Positions 51,333 to 64,000 of a stretch of DNA of 64,000 nucleotides are shown here, in pieces (the stretch's first letter is position 1; every line of letters starts with the position of its first letter). Below the pieces are notes generated by a model, which saw nothing but the letters and a program-made list of their open reading frames with translations, was not told the origin of the DNA and did not search any database. The position numbers were made by a program, and so were the translations under genes. Source of the DNA: Kudoa neothunni (Eukaryota > Cnidaria); NCBI GenBank assembly GCA_964304625.1, contig OZ199840.1:10602001-10666000 (forward strand). The letters are read 5' to 3'.

Positions 51333-51680
51333 ATGGGTAGAAAAAAAAGCAAACGTTCAAGAAAACCACCCAGGAAAGCCACTACAAAATTAGAAGCCAT
51401 ATTTGACTGCCCATTCTGTAGTTTTGAAAGATCTTGCGTGGCGGTGTTGTAATACACGATAACAAATGCAACAATTAGTTGACGTCATAAATTTAGAGTA
51501 CCTGAAACATCCACCGGTAAAATATCATGTTGCGAATGTAGGGAAGAATTTCAAACTCCAATAAATCGTATTTTGTTATTTTTCTAATTGTCGTTTCAAA
51601 TTTTGAACCATTTAGATCTAACATCTCCAGTTGATATATTTAATGAGTGGATCGATGCTTGTGAAACTACTAATGATTAA
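51333..51680 (+). CDS. ELOF1: ELOF1, transcription elongation factor 1 homolog
   Basis: Family knowledge: small zinc-ribbon protein that rides on elongating RNA polymerase II and aids transcription-coupled repair. Seen: three exons, 51333-51445, 51497-51567 and 51616-51680, give 82 aa (human 83). The basic N-terminus MGRKKSKRSRKPPRK, the zinc ligands CPFC and CCEC, and EEFQTP and DIFNEWIDACE match the family in order. Introns are 51 and 48 nt. The first donor (GT followed by GTTGTA) is weak but is the only one keeping frame. The whole gene is under 350 bp. Confidence 0.95.
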
Positions 51681-52313
51681 TCAATCGGTTTAACCTTTGC
51701 TTAGTTTCTTTGTAGGTTATACAGCTGAATTTGTACCTAATTAATGTGTGTTTTTTTGAATTAAACCTGTTGAATATCTTTCGTTTGTTGTTGTCATGAA
51801 TATTCGATAATTACAATTTTATTTAATCAAAATTAACGCATTGTTAAAATAATTGATTTTAATTATCTTATTCGATAAATGTGATTTTTTATCCAGCGGA
51901 TACATAACGTTTTATAATATGAAGGTAGCTTATTGAGATTTTTCAAGCTTGTCTGTTTCCCTCATTATAATAAATGGGTGAGTTTAAAATTAAAAATTTT
52001 TCTTAAATGAAATGAATAGAGCATCCTGTTGTTCAGTGATTCTTAACCTTTCTCCCTTGCGGACCCCTAATTTGTTTAATGGACTTGTCACGGACCTCAT
52101 CTTGTTTTAATGCATAAGCCAATGATACATTTAAATATTTTATCCTACTCGCGCCCATAGTTCACCTTAATAGACAAATTAAAAAAGATTTTAAATTGTT
52201 GGTGAATTATTTATTTTATAAAAATGAAATTCAAATTTTTTTATATAATTTTAATATTAGCTTAATTTAAAAAATTCTTGATGAAAATGAAAGAACTCGA
52301 ATTATTTATCTAA
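51681..52313. other. spacer with hAT-like terminus
   Basis: At 52034-52075, CAGTGATTCTTAACC followed by GCGGACCCCTAA is the typical start of a hAT (Charlie-like) element. The mirror motif, GCGGACCCCACCCACCCCTA, lies at 58777-58797 but too many other elements lie between to call one insertion. Confidence 0.5.
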
Positions 52314-53910
52314 CCTTCCGAGTGCCCAAAAATAGCCTATACACATGGTGCTTTTGGGGTCAAATCGATCCCAAGCTTTTCTTGCATCGTTAAATGCAGT
52401 AAATAGTTATGTAATCATGTGTAAAATTAAATAAAAATTTATATGCAAATTTCTTTAGAATTTTCACCAAGATTTACACTATGTGTATACAAAATAATTT
52501 GAATTTGTTGATGCAACATGTGTTTTTGTCGATTTGGACTTAGTTCTAACGAATGAATGAGATAAATTGATTATTGGCATGTAAAAACGGTTTAAATTGT
52601 TTTTCACTGCAAATATTGATAAATTAAGTTCGTTTGTAACAAGTTTATTTCCTAGGGTTGGTAACCACTTTTAAGTAATCCTCTCGGGGCAGGAAAAAAA
52701 GTAAAAATAGCCACTTAACCACTTTAATCCAGTTTAGAATGCATGTAAACAATATGAATATTTTTAAATCGACCTCTGGATATAATTTAGGTCATAAACA
52801 TTAGGGTTCTCGCAAAACACAGTCAAATCCTTACTTTTATCGTCAGAACCACCTGAACTTGACTTTCGATAATTAAAATGAGTGACATAAAATATGTCGT
52901 TAGAATCTCCCTTGCAGTTGGTAGGAAAAATATCATCGAAGTCTCCCTTGGGATTTTGTCAGCATGTTTTGGGTGGATTCTTCCGAACGGCGCGGTTTAA
53001 CTGATGCATCCGTGTCACCGTGTATGATCTCGTGTACACATTCTACTTATTTTCTCAATATTCTGCCTGCAGAATTCAACCAAACTCAATTATCCATATT
53101 TTTACATATTTTCTTATCAATTATATTAAAAATTTTATCTCTCGTGAATCAGCTTGGTCCAACCCAGTTATTCGAGGGTTAAGTTCTCTAATAAATGCTT
53201 GGGAAACAGTCAGTAGCTCTGTTATCGTAAATTGTCTCAAGAATTCTCGTATTTTCGATAATTGTGGTTTATCCGATTAAAAATATTTAATATATATATA
53301 TATATATAATAATAAATCATTCATCTGTTCTAATTATGAAAAATATGTAATTATTGACGATAACTAGTTGTGCCTTGTTTGCTTCAACTATTTTAGATGA
53401 TCTCGATGATGTTGACGATATGGAAGAGGCCGAAACTGTTTATAATAACTAATATAATAATTAACCTGAAAGTTACGATATAATAAAATTAAAATTTCCT
53501 TGCATATTTAAATATTTAAGATCGTGATCTTGATTTCGAAAACTCACAGTTTCAACGAAACAATAAGTCTCAATGAGCACCATTAGAAAAGCCTTCAGCC
53601 CTGCTTTCTCTACATCCTGCTATGGATCTTTATAAAAAATATTTAAACGCCAAAAAAACTAAAGTAGATAGCTAATTCGTCAACAAATTTTAATATTAAT
53701 ATTGTGTGAGAGTGCGCGAGACCTCGATATTGCAAGGTAAATTGCATTCCCTAAAAAACCTCTCTATATCGAGGCCTTACTGTAGTTATAAAATATTATA
53801 TGTTTCAGGAGAATACATTTGATGTCGCTTTTGTTAAATTCTCTTATGTATACTAAACTTGTAATACAATAGGTTCTTGGGTCAATTTGGCCCCACAAAC
53901 ACTCGGAAGG
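52314..53910. mobile_element. piggyBac-like element with CTAA target duplication
   Basis: Ends CCTTCCGAGTG at 52314 and, inverted, at 53910 are flanked on both sides by CTAA (52310-52313, 53911-53914), a variant of the usual TTAA. Each end carries an inner GGGTCAAAT-like palindrome, as in the other piggyBac-like copies here. A Tigger/pogo remnant lies within. Confidence 0.65.
52964..53782 (+). pseudogene. Tigger/pogo-type transposon, 3' part
   Basis: The frame ending at 53280 finishes GLSSLINAWETVSSSVIVNC, the C-terminal signature of DDE_1 (Tigger/pogo) transposases, and an acidic stretch (DDLDDVDDMEEAE) follows at 53396-53440. The end CCTCTCTATATCGAGGCCTTACTG at 53759-53782, inverted CAGTAAGGCCTCGATATAG, is a pogo-type terminus followed by TA. 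No left end or catalytic triad was found, so the element is truncated. Confidence 0.55.
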
Positions 53911-54039
53911 CTAATATCCCCAATTTTATTAAAATATTTATTATTTTAATTAATTATGTAGTGGTTTTATTCTTAAATATATATACTAAAAATTGTTAAT
54001 CATTGACATCAATTATTTTTGGTATTAAAAAAAGGCAGT

Positions 54040-57000
54040 GACTATTGGCCCGGAAGATGAGTTTTACTATCGTTTTACGATTTTGTAATATAAAAAAAGT
54101 AAAATTAGAATTTTTATTTCCAATCTGTTAAATTACAACGTTTACACTTATTTTTTTAATATTCGAGTCGCTCCAGTTGGGAATTGTTATCGGCACAGCG
54201 TGATTATCTTTTCCTAATATTATTTATTTAACTTATATTTTATCGTGGAAATTTATGAAAAAATTGATATGATGGTGGTATCTAAATTAAGCAATGGCGT
54301 TAAATTTTATGAACCTTGTATTTCATGTAGCGTGGTTATTCATACGCAATGAACAGCAACGAAAGTGGTGGAAGCAACAATGATGCTAATACTAACGAGA
54401 ATAGTTTTTTAACGTTGGTGATACGTTTAATAGCTTTGAAGAGTTAAAGTTGAAAATTGAATAGTTGGAATTACGTGATAAATATACGATGCCCATATTA
54501 AATCCATTATTAAAATATTAACAATTAAAATATTGTTGTATTCACATCGGAAACAAGGTAAATTATTTTCTTTCATTAAATATTTGTTCATTTAATGTTA
54601 ATTATTGTTTTGTCTTTAGAAATATTTTTATTTAATTGTTAAGTTATTTATTGGTTTTATTACTTTAGAGAAAGCGATCAACTAGCCAACGAAATACGAA
54701 CTTTTATTATAAGGGATGCCCAATATTTTAAGGTTTCTAATTGACACCAACGGGAAAAACCTTGTGTTTAAATCTCTTAATTTATCACATAATCACAATT
54801 CTCTTAGTTTACTCAAAAAATTTTCGTCAAAGACAAAGAAAATAATGGAGATTATATATATATATATACATTATACAGCTTGGTGAAGTTGACGGTAATT
54901 CAAAGGCTATCCAAAAAAAATATTTTAAGGAGGAGGGAAAATACGTTTCACTGAAAAAGCTAAGAAACATTTAATATTCAATTAAATCCCATTCAACCAC
55001 ACTTGATTGTTTGTTAACTCTAAAAAATAATCCTAATGTATTTATTGAAGTGTTAGAAGGTGCAAATAAATTATTAGATTGTAGGGCTCCAGTTTATTTT
55101 CTTGTGGTAATGGATGGAAGAAGAATGAGCTAGATTGTGGCAACAGGAATCCTCACTGAAGAAACTGAGGAAATATTATCGTGGTTTATTAAACAATTAA
55201 AAAGCATAACCCAGTGATAGAAAACGAGACTAAAATTTTTATGACAGACAAAGACATGGTAGAAGGAAAAGTTTTAAAAAATATTATTCCAAATGTTAAC
55301 ATTCAATTATGCCTTTATCATGTCTTAAAAGCATTTAATCGTGAAATCAAGGTAGAGAAAATGAACATCAATTCTAAGGAAAAAGAAATTTCACTCTTTT
55401 ACCTACAAAAAATCTCATACGCCAAAAACAATGATGAATATAATTCTATAAAAAAACAATTTAAGGATAACGTAAGAGAAAACGTTTATCGTTATTTTAA
55501 AAATGATTGGCATATCATCAAAGATGAATGGGTTATTGGTTTACGGAGATACGATGGAATGTTCTTAAATTTTACCAATAATAGAATTAAAAGTGTCAAT
55601 TCCAAAGTAAAACAAGTGATTCCATTGTTTTCCTCTTTTGAAGAATTTTTCAAGAAGTTTCTGGTTTACATAAATACTTCAAGAATGGAGAATGATAATA
55701 AGGCAGTTCAAGAAATTTTAGACTCCTCAAAAATTCATTGATCCTGATATAATCAAGTATTATAATTATTTAACCAAATACCCATTTCAAATGGTTTCAA
55801 ATGAATATTCTAAAGTTCTTCTATCGCCAGAAAACATAGGTGACGAAATTTTTCCAGATAGTTTTAGTATGTCTTCTAATGATAAATGTGGCTGTCCCTT
55901 TAGAATCAGAATGAACTTACCATGCTGTCACGTATTTACACCTCGAAAAAAGTGCGATCTTCCACTTTTTGATAAATCCGTGTACTCCAAGAGATGGACG
56001 AAAAATTACTCTATTGAAAGTCCCAGGTTGCAAGAAAATGTTTGCCAAAAGAATGATGTCGACTTTGGAAGCGATTCGATTACTTTCAGTTCTTTATCCA
56101 AGAATGTTCAATATTCAGAACAGAAAAAATTTAATGAAGCTTCTAAGTTAATGAAAACCGTCGCTGCTAGAGTCTCAGAAAAAACAGGCCCTGAATATAA
56201 TTATTGGATAGATATGCCGAAACAGTTTGTGGAATGCGTTGAAAATAATGATAATGACTCTATACGTGAGATCTCAACAGCCTCAAGCAAAAACATCACT
56301 GTGTCTAAAAGTATTTATCTATATAATATAATGTAGTATTAATTTTGAACTTTAGAGATTCAGAATTACATCATTGTCCTATAAACGAAAGTCAACAAGA
56401 ATAAAACGGAATCCCTGTTTAAATATTTATTCTAATTATAGAGAGAAATCCAATAATGGTGAAAAATCATCTGAGATATCTGATGAAGATAATAAAATTT
56501 CAAGTAATACAACGGTTAATTATATTTTTGATTCAAAATGTAGAATTAATTTTTCCTTCTAAAAATTAAATACAAAGGCCGCCCTAAAGGTTCATCTACG
56601 ACCGTAATTGGTAAAAAAGATCTAAAGTTCACATTAATTCGTTCATGAATTTAACTGAAAAGCAAAAAATTTATAGCATATTATAAATTATGAATTTTAT
56701 CAATAACAAATAGCTATGCTGAGTTGGTTCGTTGATAAAAGCATTTCGAGAAAAGCTACACTTAATAAAGAATAAATTGATAAAATATTTCCTTATTTTA
56801 CTGACGATGCCATTTATAATATTAAAACGATTATAAAAAACAAAAAAACTGTTGGCTATATGTGAAGTATCTGTAAAAAACACGATTGGGAACATGGAAT
56901 CATCTATAGGTTGTGATGTATGCTTAGAATGTAGTAATTTCAAATGTCAAAATATCAGTGTTAGCCCATATTCTAAATATTGGTGTTGTAACGAATGTGA

Positions 57001-58010
57001 AAAGTTATTCAAGAACAAATAAAAGAATAAAAGTTGTAAATTTGAAAAAAAAATATTTCTCCAACCAAAGAATAGTTTTGTTTGAATAATCTTCAAAATT
57101 ATTTACGATTTTTCCGGATACAAAACTTTTTATTGTAAATACGAATAGTGCTAAATTATATTTTTAATTACGCGAATAATCGAATAAATATTATTTCATT
57201 TGTAAGCATCATTGGTTATTATAAGGCCGATTTGTTGAAAGTTTCGTTTTTGAAATTAAATTCTACAATCTTAATCAGTTTTTAGAATGATGTTATATAT
57301 TTAAAACCGTGATGGCGCTGATTGTGATGTCATATATAATCAATATTAAATAAGTTTCATATTTAAGAATATACCAATATAATTAATATTTTTTCGAACT
57401 CGGACGGAGATATTTACTTACTCATTCGAAATAGCTTCAAAAGTTTAATTTATTTACAAAGCAAGCATAACTGGAATAATATTTCGTGATAAATTTTGTC
57501 AAATTGCTTTACTGCTTGACTAAATGAACTTTTGTTTGTTATGTACTATGTAAATTAACTTATTAATACGAATCAATTTCTCGAAATTGAATATCAATAA
57601 ATTATCAAACTGATATAAATAATTATTAATTATTGCCCTAAATAGAATCAAATATATCTCAACATTATTATTTTTAGATGTATTTTAAGGGTAAATAAAA
57701 CATATAGTTAAGTCATTGGAATATTTAAATTTAAATAAGATGTAAATATTTCTGTAGAAAACTTAAGCCTTATTAATCCAATAATTCATAAATATGTTAG
57801 TTTATGTAAGAGTAGCATTTTTCACAAGTTTAATAACAAAAATTTCGATTCTATCCGTGTCTGAATAGGTTTCTGAGTATTCTTTTTAATTAAACTTAAT
57901 TGGTAGATATACTTGTCGTTAAAATGTTGTTTAAAATATTAAATATAATTATATATCAACTTAAAGTACATTTAAATAGCATGTGATGCTAATCTGTCGG
58001 GCCAATAGTC
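54040..58010 (+). mobile_element. Mutator-like element with ZSWIM-type transposase
   Basis: GACTATTGGCCCG at 54040-54052 recurs inverted at 57998-58010, framing about 3.97 kb around the transposase remnant. Similarity beyond 13 bp is weak, so the outer limits are tentative. A (TA)n run lies at 54856-54868. Confidence 0.45.
54888..57020 (+). pseudogene. degenerate ZSWIM1/3-like MULE transposase
   Basis: Seen in order on the plus strand: PVYFLVVMDG near 55090; a 175-codon frame (55214-55741) with IFMTDKDMVEGKVL and QLCLYHVLKAF, the region around the second catalytic Asp and the Cys-x2-His block of MULE transposases; a 181-codon frame (55791-56336) with the SWIM zinc finger CGCPFRIRMNLPCCHVF; then GRPKGSSTTVIG near 56580 and a Cys-rich tail (CDVCLEC, WCCNECEKLF) near 56910-57000. 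Stops interrupt the chain at about 55130, 55216 and between the two long frames, so it is not functional as it stands. It resembles ZSWIM1/ZSWIM3 proteins derived from such elements; a domesticated gene is unlikely given the breaks. Confidence 0.75.
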
Positions 58011-59213
58011 CCTTCCCTTATAATTATCAAAATCCTTGCCAGTAATTTTTTTTATAAGTTATTAAAATTCTAACCAAATATACACAATGACGTATAATCT
58101 TTTAATATCAAAAAATTTCATGAAATTTTTGAAGTTATACATACACATTTAAAAGTAAAATCCACACAAAAATTCTGAATGAAAAATGCTTTTATAATAA
58201 TCGAAACATTTTTTCTATATTAACTCGTAATTTTCATTAATTAAAGTGTTTAATACAATAAAGAATTAACTAATGAAGAATTATATAATAGAATGCGAGA
58301 TTAATGCAAAAACCCTACTTTTTTGTAAATAATAGGCATCAAAAGAATATTTAATGGGATTTTTTTGGTTTACTTTTGTCGACTAGTTCACAGAATTCGG
58401 AAAAAGTGTTTGAACGAGTAGCACGCATATAAAGGATTTTATGACGTTGTCATGGTAATCAGCATCAGAATCTAGTTTCGCCATAATAAGCTATTGCAAA
58501 TGGAGTAATCATTCTAACTGCATAGTCTGTAACAACAAGCAATATTTTCTGAATTCTTAATTTCCATCATATAACCCACTAAATAACTTTTGATTTTATA
58601 GACTTTTTGAAAAAATAAATTATAACACCAAGAAATTCTGTAACATAAAATATTTATGAGAAACAATAACGCAAGGTATATTTGAAATTTTAATTAATTA
58701 TGCAAATACAAAAAAATACCTAATTATAATGATTGTATGATGATAAAATTGGACTCAGATTTTATTGAAACCTCTCGCGGACCCCACCCACCCCTAGGAT
58801 AACAACGTCCGCTCTATAGAAAGAAGTACGCTTTATCCAAATCTTACTGTAAAGTTTAACTACTATTTAATGAGTAAAATTCAAATTTCAACTCATCTCC
58901 CTTACTTTAATGAATATCTCCGAATAACAATTCATTAATTCACAAAAGATAGTTGATCATGCTAACAGGAAAACTAAAACTTATTAAAGTGAAATAAGTT
59001 TGTAAAAGTAGCAAGAGAGTAATTAAAATTTAAGACTATCCAAAATAAAATTTAGCAGCTCAGAATGACAACCAAAACCGATAGCAATAACAAAAAAAAC
59101 TACTAAAACACAACATTACTCAGAGTTAATATTATATTGCTAGCTCGTAGGCAGAAAACAAATGTTGTATGAGTAGGGAAAAACGAGAACGCAATGTTCT
59201 ACCATCACCAAAA
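58011..59213. other. spacer between MULE and CDC48
   Basis: Contains the hAT-like terminal motif CTCGCGGACCCCACCCACCC at about 58773-58792 and otherwise A+T-rich sequence; includes the CDC48 3' UTR. Confidence 0.45.
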
Positions 59214-62169
<2,956 letters not shown>

Positions 62170-63843
62170 CACCACTTGGCAAACGAAATTGTCGGCTGAC
62201 TTTCACCTTCTTCGTGCTGATGTGGTGATTGTTTAATACCTTCACTTTGGAGATTTTTAAATAGTTTAATATATTCATTTGGTTCAGCTCATTTAATAAC
62301 TCCATATAATCTAATCAAAGATTTTTTTAACCAACTTAGTTTAAATATTTACTTAACACTGTGATTTTTTGATAACTAATATCTCAGATTATTGGAAAAT
62401 AATAAATTAAATATTTTATCGTGTGTGTTGGTGTAGGTGGATGTGTTGGTTTACGAATAGCTGGTCAACAAGATTGCACACACCATCCGTAGATAATACT
62501 ATGCGCATGCTAAATTTATTAAAAATAGTTGTTTTATTTGATGTCAGGCGTTATTTATGATGGGTGTAATTTTTATTTAATGTTGCAATTTCGTACAAAG
62601 TTAACTTTATGTGAATCGCTAAAGTTATATTGTATCAAAGATTCGAATTATTAAGGTTATTAACTTAACAAGCTAAATAGAATAGATAATTATCATACTT
62701 GTTGCGTGAGGGTTTATTTTTTTGAAATGTTCAAATAATTTTATATCGTATGGATACGTAATAAAAAAGTAAATTATGATTATACAAATTAAATATGATT
62801 ATCTACTTAGATTCTAAGCTCCATAAATGTACAAAAAAACTCATGAGACTAAGTCTTTATAAAATTAGCAACCTTGTCTTTTCTTCTTTCAGGGTGAGTT
62901 TTGGCTATGAAAAATACTACTTCATATAATCAACAAAGTTAAGCCGATTCAAAAATTGAATAGCTAGTTTTATAATTTTTAATCCTCAAAATATGATTAA
63001 ATCTTAAAGATAATATTATGGAAAAAGAAAAACTTATATAGCCTGATGATTGATGATTGACACGTTATATTGGCTAATTTCTTGGACTTATTATTGGTGA
63101 ACAGTTATATCAAGGAAGTTTTTTCCTGCACATATGTGATGTGGAGAGACAAGTTCACCTTGACAGCACGATGCTCGAATAGCATCGTTAATCTTCATCG
63201 CAATAAAGATTATGTCGGCAATGTAACAGTTTACATACAAATATTAATGCCTTTAAATTATGGTTCAAATGTAGTTATATGTAAATCAACATATAGACAT
63301 TTTATTGCTGCAGACGTCGATTGCTTATTCAGTTGCAATTTACATTTTAATTATTATTGATCAGCGTAATGAATGTTTAATTGTAACTACAGCCAATATT
63401 GAAAAGCGAAAAATTGATCACGGGTGTCTTGTTTTTAATAACGATTTAGGTGAAATGTATTTATTTGTATACACAGGCCCAACGTTGTTTGCCTTATTTA
63501 TCACCATATCTGTGCAATACTCAAAAAATCAAATTTATATTTTTTTCAATTTTATTTAAAATGAACTTCATCTAAAATAATTTCCTTCACACCTGTGATC
63601 AATTTTTTTATAAAAACCCATCCCCGCAAAAGTATAATTGTCCACCCCTGGACAAGAAGAAAATATAATGTTTAGTATCATTGAAGAAATTTCAAATGAA
63701 TACGACATTGACAATGTAGCCAAGCAGAATCAAATTTCGCCAAAATGAGGTTTAAATTAAAAGATTAGATATCCCATTTGCCTAAGACAGCATAACAAAA
63801 AACGTTCAACTTGCCACTAAAATTGTACAAAACCTATGTTTAA
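62170..63843. other. spacer upstream of CDC48, possible unrecognised exons
   Basis: TATGCGCATGC near 62500 resembles an NRF1 site. Frames at 63070-63360 and 63305-63559 (plus) could be joined by a GTAACA...CTGCAG intron and contain two hydrophobic stretches, but I recognise no family and do not call a gene. Confidence 0.35.
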
Positions 63844-64000
63844 CCCTCATATACCAATATTTGGTGGAAATTGCATATAAAATTATAATTAGATAAGTAT
63901 ATTTCACAAATTTTGATATTTTTGTCGTTTTTGATGGAGTAATTTATTCGTAAAACTACTATTTCTATCCTGGGGTCAAAAACGAACCCAAACTCATTTA
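63844..64000. mobile_element. possible left end of another piggyBac-like element, cut by the window
   Basis: TTAA (63840-63843) followed by CCCTCATATACC and, about 130 bp on, GGGGTCAAAAACGAACCC resembles the ends of the piggyBac-like copies elsewhere in the window. The partner end lies beyond the window, so this is a guess from pattern. Confidence 0.35.

Noticed and set aside
52034-58797. One large hAT element bounded by GCGGACCCC motifs
   Set aside because: Complete piggyBac-like and Mutator-like ends lie between, spacing is over 6 kb, and no hAT transposase was seen; separate relics are simpler.
63070-63559. Two overlapping plus frames near the right edge with possible splice
   Set aside because: A join is possible, but there is no family match and the signal is too weak to call a gene.

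Overview
The window is about 70 % A+T and comes from an animal with a very compact gene style. Reading through splice sites shows that most real genes are cut into many short exons. I placed 68 GT-AG introns in eleven genes. All but two are 33 to 124 nt long (typically 40-60), so single-frame reading misses most coding sequence. The gene set is animal-like: a PX-domain SGK3-type kinase, an EYA-family protein with an N-terminal low-complexity arm, and a CDT2/DTL-type WD40 protein, beside general eukaryotic genes (ALG1, elongin C, ELOF1, CDC48/VCP). Dwarf introns, high A+T and small gene number per kb would fit a simplified parasitic animal such as an orthonectid, dicyemid or myxozoan. I cannot choose between these from the sequence.

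Layout. 0.4-3.8 kb: ALG1 (minus) head to head with elongin C (plus), 80 bp between start codons. 5.95-7.25 kb: a complete 1,290-bp Tc1/mariner-like element with two host-sized introns. 8.7-10.7 kb: an EYA homolog whose catalytic aspartates are replaced. 12.8-15.3 kb: a Mutator-like element with ~100-bp terminal inverted repeats. 16.4-19.8 kb: an unrecognised 1,128-aa signal-peptide, coiled-coil, single-pass membrane protein. 19.8-26.6 kb: mostly A+T-rich spacer with two MITEs and a 200-N assembly gap. 26.7-28.9 kb: SGK3-like kinase. 28.9-39.3 kb: long spacer with a GC-rich hairpin, a repeat family and nested piggyBac-like elements. 39.7-43.9 kb: CDT2/DTL-like gene containing a 2-kb intron. 46.2-48.2 kb: an unrecognised 293-aa gene and a 100-aa RRM protein with an 8-nt microexon. 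49.5 kb: a scrap of LTR-retrotransposon pol. 51.3-51.7 kb: ELOF1. 52.3-58.0 kb: piggyBac-like, Tigger/pogo and ZSWIM-type Mutator-like relics. 59.2-62.2 kb: CDC48/VCP. The last 160 bp may open another piggyBac-like element.

The host genes do not form one pathway. CDT2 (substrate receptor of CUL4 ligases), CDC48/VCP (unfoldase for ubiquitinated proteins) and elongin C (adaptor of CUL2/CUL5 ligases) all belong to ubiquitin biology, but their proximity looks incidental. Transposons are diverse (Tc1, MULE, piggyBac, pogo, hAT-like) and mostly decayed; the Tc1-like copy is the best preserved.
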